Shown: positions 1 through 7,973, numbered from the stretch's first letter. The stretch is DNA of 64,000 bases from Pseudoalteromonas shioyasakiensis (GCF_001550135.1 NZ_LRUE01000012.1:1-64000), one strand, 5' to 3'. Translations and numbers: made by a program. The notes: a model not told the origin generated them from the sequence alone.

Positions 1-830
1 AGGGTGCCATGCCTTCTTACTGAGTTGTAGTATTTTTCAATATAAAAATACGTTTGTGTTGTCATTTCACTACGACTCAGTTCATTTAAATTCTTTATCC
101 ACTCCTTTTTATACTGCGCGAAGAAGCTTTCTGAGCATGCGTTATCCCAGCAGTTGCCTTTTCTAGACATACTCACTGTGACACCTCTATTAGTTAACCA
201 CTTCACTGTTTCCTTTGCGACATACTGAGCTCCTTGATCTGAATGAAAGAGCAAGTTCGAACCATCAGGTTTGCGTGCAGACCATGCCTTTCTCAGTGTT
301 TTAATAACTAACTCGGCGTTGTTTATCCGGCTTGTTACCCAGCCAACAACCTTACGAGAATACAAATCAAGGATGACGCATAAATACTGCCAACCATCTT
401 TACAGCGTACTTGTGTGATATCTGAAACCCACACGGTATTTACTGCATCAACATTAAACTGGCGTCGTAGTAAGTTACTCGCTTTGATTGTACCTTCTTT
501 CTTCGCGCGGCTTGTATAGCGCCTCTTACCTGACTTTGAACGATACCCAACGCTTTGTAAAAGTCTCTGCACACGTCCTTTACTGCAATCAAAGCCATGT
601 GCTACCGCTGCTTCCCAAAGCTTTCTATAGCCCGGGATACAGTGCTCCTGGTCGCTAATATGCTTTAGAAACTTAAGTAACGAACTGTTCTCTTTCTGGC
701 GTGTGCTAGGTAATTGCTTTAACCATTTATAATACCCAGCCGGCGACACAGATAACCAACTGCACAACTTTTTCACTGTGCGTTTGGCGTCTGTGACCTT
801 GTGGATATATTCGAACCTTATTCTTTTAGG
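1..830 (-). CDS. IS3-family transposase OrfB (partial, by -1 frameshift)
   Basis: This open frame runs off position 1. It begins without an ATG and overlaps the end of orfA in the -1 frame around 818-830, next to a short A4G run (CTAAAAG). IS3-family transposases are normally made as an OrfAB fusion by programmed -1 slippage, so that is the likely expression route. My translation shows the rve/DDE core: VWVSDITQV (first Asp, near 420), LLFHSDQGAQY (second Asp) and NCWDNACSESFF (catalytic Glu). The N-terminal part contains the HTH_21-like PGYRKLWEAA segment. No internal stop is visible. The C-terminus is missing because of the window edge, not through decay. Confidence 0.85.
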
Positions 831-1132
831 CTGTCGAAGTAGACCTTCGCCTTTTTTAAAACGTCATTCTCCAACTGAGCATCTTCGAGTTGCTTCTCAA
901 GCTTGCGAATTTGGCGCTCTAAATCTGTGTATGATTTGTCAGGGCCTTGGTTCTTAAGTGGCTTTGATGTTTTCTTCTTCGAGGTCATGTGACTTCTCCA
1001 ACTTGATAGCATGTCAGGATGAATACCGTATTTATTAGCGACCATCTTAACTGTATCTGTGGTGTCTAACGACTCTTGAACGACTTTTATTTTAAATTCG
1101 AGGGAATATCTACGCTGTGACTTTACTTTCAT
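818..1132 (-). CDS. IS3-family transposase OrfA
   Basis: A 104-residue protein beginning MKVKSQRRYSLEFKIKVVQE, the typical HTH_Tnp_1 start of IS3 OrfA, with the recognition region around NKYGIHPDMLSSW. It ends in a leucine-zipper-like coiled coil (DLERQIRKLEKQLEDAQLENDVLKKAK) that in this family mediates multimerisation. I chose the ATG at 1132 because a GGAG ribosome site lies nine bases upstream; an in-frame TTG at 1147 is less likely. It binds the terminal repeats and supplies the N-terminal half of the OrfAB transposase. The stop codon overlaps the OrfB frame. Confidence 0.88.
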   Translation of the reverse strand: MKVKSQRRYSLEFKIKVVQESLDTTDTVKMVANKYGIHPDMLSSWRSHMTSKKKTSKPLKNQGPDKSYTDLERQIRKLEKQLEDAQLENDVLKKAKVYFDSLKE

Positions 1133-1241
1133 GATTACTGACTCCAAAAAGGTGTCTACTTTTATGGAGTCAGATCAGTCAGTTGAGCGGTGGAGTTGTT
1201 AAGTGCGGTGTCTTACTCAGCATTCACTTTGTTCATTCTTC

Positions 1242-1274
1242 GGGTAGGTTGGTTTGAGCACAGCGAAGCCCAAC
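1242..1274. repeat. REP-like short dispersed motif
   Basis: The motif GGTAGGTTGGTTTGAGC followed by ACAGCGAAGCCCAAC has outer arms GTTGG and CCAAC that can form an imperfect hairpin. From memory, close variants of this phrase recur between genes in many unrelated bacterial genomes. Here it lies between the insertion sequence and an 8-bp tandem array. No coding function is seen in 1178-1404. Confidence 0.5.
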
Positions 1275-1332
1275 ATAATCCATGTAAACCTTTCCTCTGA
1301 TTAGGCTTGACCTAGACTCTTTAAACTTTACT

Positions 1333-1404
1333 CTCGCTAACTCGCTAACTCGCTAACTCGCTAACTCGCTAACTCGCTAACTCGCTAACTCGCTAACTCG
1401 CTAA
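1333..1404. repeat. Microsatellite: nine perfect copies of CTCGCTAA
   Basis: Nine exact head-to-tail copies of the octamer CTCGCTAA cover 72 bases. The array ends one base before the stop codon (1405-1407) of the minus-strand TIGR02444-type gene, so it is the first sequence transcribed past that gene. Perfect short repeats of this length are prone to slippage and copy-number change. Because the array lies after the stop, length change would alter the 3' untranslated region, not the protein, unless the nearby stop is lost. Confidence 0.97.
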
Positions 1405-1824
1405 CTAACTACCGACATAAAGCCTTATATTTTCAGCATTTGTGTACTGAGTGAATGCCATCGTATTCGCTGTGTTTATCAGTAATTGTTGCTGTTGTTT
1501 TTCTAGTTTTAGTTCTGCGCTAAGTAGCTCTTTGCGGATGTTAGGGTAGTCTGAAATCTCGTTTTGAATAGTTTTCAGGTAGGCGCGTGTGGCTCGTAGG
1601 GGCTGTAAAGCTTGCTGGTCAAATTCGGCAATGCACGACTCAAGCTCACTCAGTTGAAAGGGTGTTACAGCCAGCTCTAAAGAATCAAGATAATAAAGCA
1701 GCAGGCAAAGGTTCACATTTTTGCCTTGCTGGTCTTGATAGCCTAGTAGCTTTGCTTGCATGCCGTCTTTGCTGTAAAGCTGACATGCAAACTGCCAAAA
1801 CTCTTCGCTGTTAAGCGGTTTCAT
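1405..1824 (-). CDS. TIGR02444 / DUF2390 family protein
   Basis: A protein of about 139 residues. The conserved start region EEFWQFACQLYSKDGMQAKLL and the NVNLCLLLYYLDS segment are typical of TIGR02444, a proteobacterial family of unknown function usually encoded beside the ABC-F gene yheS. The start is placed at MKPLNSEEFW (1824), where the family similarity begins; an upstream frame-open Met at 1890 would extend the protein deep into the neighbouring ABC gene. With this start the gene overlaps the 3' end of yheS by 14 bases, suggesting translational coupling. It is mainly helical with a glutamine-rich C-terminal coiled segment. The stop codon abuts the CTCGCTAA array. Confidence 0.75.
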   Translation of the reverse strand: MKPLNSEEFWQFACQLYSKDGMQAKLLGYQDQQGKNVNLCLLLYYLDSLELAVTPFQLSELESCIAEFDQQALQPLRATRAYLKTIQNEISDYPNIRKELLSAELKLEKQQQQLLINTANTMAFTQYTNAENIRLYVGS

Positions 1825-3730
1825 CGGCAAAGGCCTGCTCTTTTTCTTCAAGCTCTTCAAGTGCCATGAGAAGCTCTTCTTCAACGTCATTAAGCTTGGG
1901 TGTTAAGCTTGCTTGCTTAGCGAGTAGCTCTGTCAGTTTGGCTTTATTTTCATCATTGTATAAGTCATTGTCGGCAAGTGCGTTTTCGATTTCACCAAGC
2001 TCTGTAGAGTACTTATCAAGTTGCTTTTCAAGCTTTTCGATTTGCTTTTTCAACGGCTGCACTGATTTTCTAAACTCAGCTTCTAAGCGCTTTTGCTCTT
2101 TGCGGTTAACGCTTGAATGGGCTTTAGGGGCGTTGTCTTCAGGGCTTTTAGCAGCTTCTTTATTGGCATTCAGTAGCCATTGGTAATAGGCATCAAGGTC
2201 ATAACCAAATTGTGTTACTTCGCCGTTATCAACGAGGTAATACTCATCAGCGGTATTTTTAAGCATATGACGGTCGTGCGATACGGTCACCATAGCGCCT
2301 TCAAAGCCTTGCAGCGCCATAACTAAAGCATGGCGCATTTCTAAATCGAGGTGGTTGGTTGGCTCATCCAGTAACAGTAGGTTTGGCTTTTGGTACACCA
2401 GCATTGCTAGTACTAAACGGGCTTTTTCACCGCCAGAAAATGGCGCAACTGGCTCAAGTGCTTTATCGCCAAAGAATGCAAAGCCACCTAAAAAGTCACG
2501 CAATGATTGCTCTGGAGCTTGCGGATTTAAACGTTGTAAATGGGTCACTGCACTGGCTTTTAAATCGAGTGACTCGAGTTGATGCTGCGCAAAGTAACCA
2601 ATATTTAAGCCCTGATGCTGAAATACTTCTCCTGCTTGAGGCTGTAAATCGCCAGCTAATAATTTAATCAGTGTTGATTTACCCGCACCATTACGGCCAA
2701 GCAGCGCAATACGGCTACCCGGCACTAGGTTTAGCTTGATGCTATGCAAAATGGTGGTGTCGCCATAGCCTGCTTTGGCTTGGTCGAGAGTCATTAATGG
2801 GTTTGGCAGTGCTGTTGGCTCAGCAAATTCAAAATCAAAGGGTGAGTCAACATGGGCTGGAGCCAGCTTTTCCATACGCTCTAGGGCTTTTACGCGGCTT
2901 TGTGCTTGCTTAGCCTTACTGGCTTTTGCTTTGAAGCGCGTAATGAATTTTTCTAGGTGAGCAATTTGTTCTTGTTGCTTTTCGAACATCGCTTGTTGTT
3001 GTAATAAGCGCTCTGCTTTTTGGCGTTCGAATTGCGAGTAATTGCCTTTATAAACATTTATTTTTTGTGCGTCTATGTGCCAAATTTGGTCAACAACGGC
3101 ATCTAAGAATTCTCGGTCATGGGAAATAAGCACTAGAGTGCCTGTGTAGGCACGTAAAAAGCGCTCTAACCAGTAAACCGCATCGAGATCTAAGTGGTTG
3201 GTTGGCTCATCCAGCAGTAATAAATCGGCATCACGGATCAGTGCTTGTGCTAAGTTTAAGCGCATACGCCAGCCACCAGAAAAGGCGCTCACTGGGTTGT
3301 CTATTTGCTCATTACTAAAACCTAAACCGTGTAATAGCTCTCCTGCTTTTGCCTCAATGCTATAGCCTTGAATATGTTCTAGGCCAATATGTGCTTTTGC
3401 CTGCGCATCGCCGTCGTTATTTTGCTCAGCTTCGCGTAGTGCAATTCTTAGCGCGTAATATTCCGGATGACCCTGTAATACATAATCTAGAGCGCTGATT
3501 TCGAGCGCGGGTGTTTCTTGCTTCACAGAGGCAATTGACCAGTCTTTAGGAATTTGGTATTCACCGGCATCGAGTTGCAATTCAGACTTTAATAGCGCGA
3601 ACAGCGTTGATTTACCACAGCCATTAGCGCCAACAAGGCCGACTTTATGCTCTGGGAATAAGGTTGCAGAGGCCCCTTTTAGTAAGGCGTTACCACCACG
3701 TAGAAGTTCGATGTCTGAAATTTGGATCAT
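1811..3730 (-). CDS. yheS: ABC-F family ATPase YheS
   Basis: A 639-residue cytoplasmic protein with two ABC ATPase domains and no membrane segments, the ABC-F arrangement. Domain 1 has Walker A GANGCGKST (residues 34-42), signature SGGWRMRLN and Walker B LLLLDEPTNHLD. Domain 2 has GRNGAGKST, SGGEKARL and a second LLLLDEPTNHLD. The P-site tRNA-interaction linker lies between them (about 235-310), and a charged C-terminal coiled coil follows (about 555-635). Length and order match E. coli YheS (637 residues). ABC-F proteins act on ribosomes, probably relieving stalled translation; the precise role of YheS is less settled. The start ATG (3730) begins MIQISDIELL. Confidence 0.93.
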   Translation of the reverse strand: MIQISDIELLRGGNALLKGASATLFPEHKVGLVGANGCGKSTLFALLKSELQLDAGEYQIPKDWSIASVKQETPALEISALDYVLQGHPEYYALRIALREAEQNNDGDAQAKAHIGLEHIQGYSIEAKAGELLHGLGFSNEQIDNPVSAFSGGWRMRLNLAQALIRDADLLLLDEPTNHLDLDAVYWLERFLRAYTGTLVLISHDREFLDAVVDQIWHIDAQKINVYKGNYSQFERQKAERLLQQQAMFEKQQEQIAHLEKFITRFKAKASKAKQAQSRVKALERMEKLAPAHVDSPFDFEFAEPTALPNPLMTLDQAKAGYGDTTILHSIKLNLVPGSRIALLGRNGAGKSTLIKLLAGDLQPQAGEVFQHQGLNIGYFAQHQLESLDLKASAVTHLQRLNPQAPEQSLRDFLGGFAFFGDKALEPVAPFSGGEKARLVLAMLVYQKPNLLLLDEPTNHLDLEMRHALVMALQGFEGAMVTVSHDRHMLKNTADEYYLVDNGEVTQFGYDLDAYYQWLLNANKEAAKSPEDNAPKAHSSVNRKEQKRLEAEFRKSVQPLKKQIEKLEKQLDKYSTELGEIENALADNDLYNDENKAKLTELLAKQASLTPKLNDVEEELLMALEELEEKEQAFADETA

Positions 3731-3859
3731 GAATGTTTACTTGCACAGCACTGATTAAATTGCCGCTATCATAACACGGATCACATTAGCCTTCGCAATC
3801 GTATCAAACAGAGAATTATTAGGCTAAAATAGCCGCCTACATGCCACGGGAGATCATTT

Positions 3860-4063
3860 ATGAGACAAAAGAAACGCTTTATTGCTGGCGCATCATGCCC
3901 TGAGTGTAAGGCCATGGATACCATGATGCTTTATAAAGAACATGATGTGGAAAAAGTGGAGTGCGTACAGTGTGGCCACAAAATGACGCAACCAGAGCAG
4001 GCAGTGCAAGCCTCAACACGCCAATTTGAGCAAGTGATTGGTGTATTTAAGCCGGGCGATTAA
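3860..4063 (+). CDS. yheV: YheV family putative zinc-ribbon protein
   Basis: A 67-residue protein beginning MRQKKRFIAGASCPEC. Two CxxC pairs (CPEC and CVQC) separated by about 20 residues form a zinc ribbon, which is the YheV/DUF2387 pattern. A strong GGGAG site lies upstream of the ATG. It is divergent from yheS, the conserved neighbourhood in enteric and related bacteria. Its molecular role is unknown; the fold suggests nucleic-acid or protein binding. A GCCGGG/CCCGGC hairpin overlaps its 3' end (4051-4071) but has no U-run. Confidence 0.85.
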   Translation: MRQKKRFIAGASCPECKAMDTMMLYKEHDVEKVECVQCGHKMTQPEQAVQASTRQFEQVIGVFKPGD

Positions 4064-4070
4064 TTCCCGG

Positions 4071-4108
4071 CTCTATCACTACCTAATTACTCTATCACTA
4101 CCTAATTA
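4071..4108. repeat. 19-bp perfect tandem duplication at slyX 3' end
   Basis: The 19-mer CTCTATCACTACCTAATTA is present twice in direct contact (4071-4089 and 4090-4108). The last three bases of the second copy are the slyX stop codon on the minus strand. The first copy therefore lies just beyond slyX in the untranslated space and preserves a second stop in register. It looks like a recent replication-slippage duplication. Confidence 0.97.
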
Positions 4109-4318
4109 ATAGTGCGGCGGTGGCGGCTCTTGCATTTGTGACATTAAAGATGGCTGCTGCGCTTCTTTAATCTTTTCTGCAAGTAACTCTGTCTGGCGTT
4201 TCATTTTAGCCAGCTGCTGTTGGTGCGCTTTAAGCTCATCGTTTAATATTTCAATTGTTTCATCTTGAAAAGCGACTTTCGCTTCAAGTTCCATTAGACG
4301 ATCTTCAATTGTATTCAT
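4106..4318 (-). CDS. slyX: SlyX family protein
   Basis: A 70-residue protein, almost entirely coiled coil (MNTIEDRLMELEAKVAFQDETI through LLAEKIKEA), ending in the hallmark proline-rich tail PPPPHY. Both length and tail match SlyX. The biochemical role is unknown despite its conservation. The start codon overlaps the end of the upstream WD40 lipoprotein gene by 14 bases, so the two are probably co-transcribed and translationally coupled. SlyX commonly sits beside fkpA and yheS/yheV, and all three are here. Confidence 0.92.
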   Translation of the reverse strand: MNTIEDRLMELEAKVAFQDETIEILNDELKAHQQQLAKMKRQTELLAEKIKEAQQPSLMSQMQEPPPPHY

Positions 4319-5303
4319 TTGATTCTCTTAGATTAAAACTTTCAGCGAATCCGCTGGAGCTTTCGGTTAATAACGCTTGGTTGTTATCAGTAAACGCAAC
4401 ATCTAACACCACGGCTGATTTCGGGCGGCTTCCTTCACGAGGAATCACTTGCCACGTTTGTAATTTTTTACCCGACTCTAGCTGCCATAAATCAACCAAT
4501 CGATTGGGTGAACCGGTGGCAATTAAAGTGCCTTCATCGTTAAAACGGACGGCGGTAAAAATTTTCTGACGCGCAATATACGCCAGTTTGCTAACAAGAT
4601 CACCAGTAGTCAGTTGCCATACATTTGCTTGCTTCATACTGTCTGCGGTAAATGCGTAACGACCTTGTGGATCAAGGGCGACTTGAGTAACGCGACTTGG
4701 GTGATTAAAGCGGTGGATCACTTGCCCTGTGCGAGTATCCCAAAAGTAAGCAACATAATCATTTGAGCCGCTAATGGCGTAGTGACCGTTAGGCGATAGA
4801 TCAACAACATTGACTTTTTCTTGGTGGCCAAGGAACTCTATGCGCCTGCCACTCTCTAAGTCGAGGTAAACGACTACACCGTCGGCGCGGCCATATAATA
4901 CACTGCGCCCTTGGTTACTTATCGCGATATCTCGAATTGTTGAGGCGTGTATTTTGTAATAACCCGTGTTGTTGCCCGTGGCAATGTCCCACACTGCAAA
5001 GGTGGACTTCTCAGCGGTAACTGCATGGCTATTGTCGTAAGAGATAGCAACAGTATGAACCAAGCTATCTTCATTTTGTTGTTGAAACCATTGGTATTTT
5101 AGCACCTGTTGTTGATTATCCCACAGTGCGACCCCATGGTGTATTGATGAGATTAAGCTGTATTTGCCATCGTGTGACAGCGCACTGGCGAAGGCACCTT
5201 TAGCCGCATGCTCATAGCGTGCAGTTGATTGCTCATGTTGCTCAGAGCAGGCTACAACTAAGCAAAGGCTGAGCAGATACAAAAAAGTACGAAATATCGA
5301 CAT
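4305..5303 (-). CDS. WD40-repeat lipoprotein
   Basis: A 332-residue protein with an N-terminal lipoprotein signal (hydrophobic FLYLLSLCLVVA followed by Cys at the lipobox, about residue 19). The rest consists of repeated beta-propeller blades: ALWDNQQQVLKYQW, FAVWDIATGNNTG, YVAYFWDTRTGQVIH, ANVWQLTTGDLV and LVDLWQLESGKKL are recognisable WD-type closing strands. A membrane-anchored propeller would serve as a protein-interaction scaffold in the periplasm; the partner is unknown. It is upstream of and overlapping slyX, divergent from fkpA. No enzyme motif is visible. Confidence 0.8.
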   Translation of the reverse strand: MSIFRTFLYLLSLCLVVACSEQHEQSTARYEHAAKGAFASALSHDGKYSLISSIHHGVALWDNQQQVLKYQWFQQQNEDSLVHTVAISYDNSHAVTAEKSTFAVWDIATGNNTGYYKIHASTIRDIAISNQGRSVLYGRADGVVVYLDLESGRRIEFLGHQEKVNVVDLSPNGHYAISGSNDYVAYFWDTRTGQVIHRFNHPSRVTQVALDPQGRYAFTADSMKQANVWQLTTGDLVSKLAYIARQKIFTAVRFNDEGTLIATGSPNRLVDLWQLESGKKLQTWQVIPREGSRPKSAVVLDVAFTDNNQALLTESSSGFAESFNLRESNEYN

Positions 5304-5342
5304 ATTACGAGTATTTCCCCTTAACTCTTAGTGATTGAGAGG

Positions 5343-5382
5343 TTAGACTAGGTCTCGTTGAAGGCCTAGGTTGTTAGTCTAA
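5343..5382. other. Imperfect hairpin in the divergent region before fkpA
   Basis: The arms TTAGACTAGGTCT and AGGCCTAG...TAGTCTAA can pair as a long stem with one G-U pair and a five-base bulge. It lies between the divergent WD40 lipoprotein gene and fkpA. No U-run follows, so it is not a simple terminator. It could be a regulatory element or a degenerate repeat. Confidence 0.35.
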
Positions 5383-5503
5383 TCGCTGATCATGCATAGG
5401 CATGACGTTAGTTATTAGACAAGCAGCCTACCATGTAGGTCGTTAATCTTTAACTAGTAATAATACAATAATTGACAACTGCAAAGTGTGTCGGAGATAT
5501 AAA

Positions 5504-6259
5504 ATGAGAAAGACGATTAAATTGTCATTGATTGCAGCGTCAGTTTTAGCGCTTACAGCTTGTAATCAGGAAGCAAAAAAAGAACAGCAAGTTGAAGTTA
5601 AACTAGAGACTGAAGCTCAACAACAAGCATACGGTATTGGTGCATCTGTTGGTAACTTCTTAAACCAAGACCTTGCTGATAAAAAAGCGCTAGGCGTTGA
5701 ACTAGACGAAGCACTTCTTAAGCGTGGTTTTGAAGACGCACTAGCGGGTAACGCTAAACTTGATGACGAAAAAATTCGTGAAGTGTTAACGGCGCTTGAT
5801 CAAAGCATTCGCACTAAGCAACAAGAAAAAGCGAAAGTAGAATCTGAAAAGAGCAAAGCTGAAGGCGAAAAATACCTAGCTGAAAACGCGAAAAAAGAAG
5901 GCGTTACAGTAACTGAGTCTGGCCTACAGTACGAAGTGATCACTGAAGGTGAAGGCGAAAAGCCAGTAGCAACTGACGTTGTTAAAGTACACTACAAAGG
6001 CACTTTATTAGACGGTACTGAGTTCGATAGCTCTTACTCACGTAACGAACCAACTACTTTCCCACTTAACCGTGTGATCCCAGGTTGGACTGAAGGTTTA
6101 CAATTAATGCCAGTTGGCTCTAAGTACAAGTTCACTATTCCATCTGAACTTGCATACGGTGAGCGTGATCTTGGTAAGATCCCAGCAAACTCAACGCTTG
6201 TTTTCGAAGTAGAATTACTTGAAATCCAAAGCGATGACAAAGCTGTACCAGCTGAGTAA
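5504..6259 (+). CDS. fkpA: FKBP-type peptidyl-prolyl isomerase, FkpA-like lipoprotein
   Basis: A protein of about 251 residues with an export signal ending in a lipobox (LALTAC, then Asn-Gln). An N-terminal helical dimerisation domain (about 35-130, QQQAYGIGASVGNFL onward, FKBP_N) precedes a C-terminal FKBP catalytic domain (about 150-245, VHYKGTLLDGTEFDSSY, IPGWTEGLQLMPVGSKYKF, LAYGERDLGKIPANSTLVFEVELL). It catalyses proline isomerisation and acts as a chaperone in the cell envelope. The lipobox suggests membrane anchoring, unlike soluble E. coli FkpA. The ATG at 5504 is preferred because MRKTIKL begins a clean signal peptide and CGGAG lies just upstream. A strong terminator follows. Confidence 0.92.
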   Translation: MRKTIKLSLIAASVLALTACNQEAKKEQQVEVKLETEAQQQAYGIGASVGNFLNQDLADKKALGVELDEALLKRGFEDALAGNAKLDDEKIREVLTALDQSIRTKQQEKAKVESEKSKAEGEKYLAENAKKEGVTVTESGLQYEVITEGEGEKPVATDVVKVHYKGTLLDGTEFDSSYSRNEPTTFPLNRVIPGWTEGLQLMPVGSKYKFTIPSELAYGERDLGKIPANSTLVFEVELLEIQSDDKAVPAE

Positions 6260-6271
6260 TATTTAACTCAA

Positions 6272-6299
6272 TAAAAAAGGGCTGAAAAGCCCTTTTTTT
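6272..6299 (+). terminator. Rho-independent terminator after fkpA
   Basis: AAAAAAGGGCT, a GAAA loop, then AGCCCTTTTTT form a stem closed by a tetraloop, with A-runs and U-runs on both sides. It could serve fkpA on the plus strand and the convergent S66 peptidase gene on the minus strand. Confidence 0.9.
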
Positions 6300-6313
6300 A
6301 TGCGCGAAGTTTA

Positions 6314-7360
6314 TTAACTAAATGCCGCTTCTTTCATTTTTAATGTGCCACTATCTGCATCAAGCTCAACCACAGTGCCAACAGGCAGAATAAATTGGCG
6401 TTTAATATGGCCAATCATAGCCCCACGATAGGCAGGAATTCCCAGCGGTTTTATATAATCTGCAAAAATATCGTCAAGGGTTAACGAGCCATAACCGCGG
6501 CCTGGCTTACAGTCATTACAATCGCCAAATACAAAGCCTGCAATTTTATCAAGTGCGCCCATAAGTTTTAGTGTGCTCATCATTCTGTCAATTCGATATG
6601 GCGCTTCGTCGATATCTTCTAAAAATAAAATTGCGCCATCAAAGTCAGGTAAATAATTCGAGCCTGCGAGGGCTGTCAGTACCGTTAAGTTACCGCCGAT
6701 TAATCGTCCAGAGGCTTTACCTGGTGTAATCGTTTGGGTCAGGTACTGAGTGTTAACAAGCTCATCATCGGCTTTTGGTAAGTTTTGGAAATGCATCAAC
6801 TTACGCGCTCCGAACATATTCTTAAATTGTGCAACATGAAACGAGTTCCAGTCACTCGATGCATTTGGACCATGAAAGCTGATTAACCCAGCTTGAGACA
6901 GTAAGGCGTTATGAAGAGCGGTAATATCTGAATAGCCCAATAGAGGTTTTGGATTGTTACGGATCATTGCGTAGTCGAGCAAAGGTAGAATACGGGCAGC
7001 GCCTGAACCGCCACGTAAACACAAAATGGCATCAACCTCTTTGTCGCTGAATAAACTGTTTAAATCGCCGGCTCGCATTACATCAGTGCCTGCTAAATGT
7101 CCGCGTCTTGCTAAAATGTTTGGTGCAAGCTTAGCCTTGTATCCCAGTGCCTCTATAACGCCTTTTGCTAGTATGATATCAGCCTGTTCGGCAGTGGCAG
7201 CTGACGGGCTACACACACCAATTGTGCCGCCTTTTTCCAGCGCTTTTGGCTTAATTAATGTTTGGGTACTGCTATTCTGCGCCGCCATTAAAGGAGCTGA
7301 TGTTAAACTTGCGCCAGCGGCAAGGATTGAAAGTGACTTTAAAAATGACCGTTTATTCAT
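6314..7360 (-). CDS. LD-carboxypeptidase (peptidase family S66), exported
   Basis: A protein of about 348 residues. The N-terminus NKRSFLKSLSILAAGASL resembles a twin-arginine or Sec signal, with KR in place of RR, ending near APLMAAQ. S66 features are visible: GVCSPSAA at the N-terminal fold, CLRGGSGAARILPLLDY, the nucleophile region LLGYSDITALHNAL, SGRLIGGNLTVLTALAGS, the acid region LFLEDIDEAPYRIDRM, and a late GHIKRQFILPVGTVVELD that supplies the catalytic His. The family cleaves the L,D bond of tetrapeptide stems in peptidoglycan recycling or related microcin-type peptides. The ATG at 7360 is chosen because it begins the signal sequence. Export suggests a periplasmic role, unlike cytoplasmic LdcA. 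Confidence 0.85.
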   Translation of the reverse strand: MNKRSFLKSLSILAAGASLTSAPLMAAQNSSTQTLIKPKALEKGGTIGVCSPSAATAEQADIILAKGVIEALGYKAKLAPNILARRGHLAGTDVMRAGDLNSLFSDKEVDAILCLRGGSGAARILPLLDYAMIRNNPKPLLGYSDITALHNALLSQAGLISFHGPNASSDWNSFHVAQFKNMFGARKLMHFQNLPKADDELVNTQYLTQTITPGKASGRLIGGNLTVLTALAGSNYLPDFDGAILFLEDIDEAPYRIDRMMSTLKLMGALDKIAGFVFGDCNDCKPGRGYGSLTLDDIFADYIKPLGIPAYRGAMIGHIKRQFILPVGTVVELDADSGTLKMKEAAFS

Positions 7361-7502
7361 AGCGAGCCTCATGTTTTTATAGTATGAGTATCGCATTGAA
7401 GAAAATATTTCAAATATTTGTTACAAAATGGAATAGATGATTCTTTTTGGCAAGGCAAAAACACTTCAGCAGAGAGTGTTTCTCTGCTGTGCAACTAAGC
7501 TG

Positions 7503-7973
7503 TTAGCTGGTGTGATTAGAATATAAGTTGTCGATTAACTCATCTTCTAGCTCAAAGCGCAGTTCAAGTGCTTCGCCTAAGATTGATAGGTCTTTATCAA
7601 ACTCATCAAGCAAGTCATCTTTGTCAACTTCTGCGTATTTGTCGTTAAAGTCGAGTGCTACATCTGTGGTTTCAGAAATGCGCGGGTATAAGGCATTCGC
7701 CAGCTTTTGGCTCTCAGGACCTTTTTCTTCACACGCTTTGGCAATGTCGTCGTAAATTTCGAAATGGCCAGCAGAAAGGTAATCCATCAGAATTTGGCAA
7801 AAGTTTTGAATTTGCAGCTGATCAGGAAGGGCATGATCTTTCTTTTCGTACGGTGAAAAGCCTGCAATACGGCAGAACAACACAAGCAGCTCTTGACGTT
7901 CTGTGAGCCATTTGTCGATTACAGAGTGACTACCACCCCATTTTTGTTGAGCTTTTTCCAAACGCGTCAGCAT
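7503..7973 (-). CDS. rsd: Rsd/AlgQ family anti-sigma-70 factor
   Basis: A 156-residue, all-helical cytoplasmic protein beginning MLTRLEKAQQKWGGSHSVIDKWLTERQELLVLFCRIAG, the conserved Rsd/AlgQ signature, with the later FCQILMDYLSAGHFEIYDDI helix. Rsd binds sigma-70 region 4 in stationary phase and shifts RNA polymerase toward alternative sigma factors. The C-terminus is unusually acidic. It lies upstream of and divergent from hemE, separated by about 610 bases; an rsd-hemE neighbourhood is common in gammaproteobacteria. Confidence 0.92.
   Translation of the reverse strand: MLTRLEKAQQKWGGSHSVIDKWLTERQELLVLFCRIAGFSPYEKKDHALPDQLQIQNFCQILMDYLSAGHFEIYDDIAKACEEKGPESQKLANALYPRISETTDVALDFNDKYAEVDKDDLLDEFDKDLSILGEALELRFELEDELIDNLYSNHTS

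Larger units (their letters stand above)
1..1177 (-). mobile_element. IS3-family insertion sequence, cut by left window edge
   Basis: Two overlapping minus-strand frames, OrfA then OrfB, give the standard IS3 layout of a helix-turn-helix protein followed by a DDE integrase-core transposase in the -1 frame. Upstream of orfA the outer end reads TGATCTGACTCCATAAAAG on the minus strand, which fits a terminal inverted repeat, so I place the boundary at about 1177. The other end and any target-site duplication lie outside the window. Both frames are open over all visible sequence, so the copy may be intact and active. The IS3 subgroup was not determined. Confidence 0.85.

Noticed and set aside
271..519. 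Plus-strand open frame of 82 codons
   Set aside because: It is antisense to the DDE core of the IS3 OrfB, whose motifs are clear on the minus strand.
5472..5503. TTGACA promoter directly before fkpA
   Set aside because: The matching -10 would overlap the start codon and exclude the ribosome site, so the hexamer is probably coincidental.
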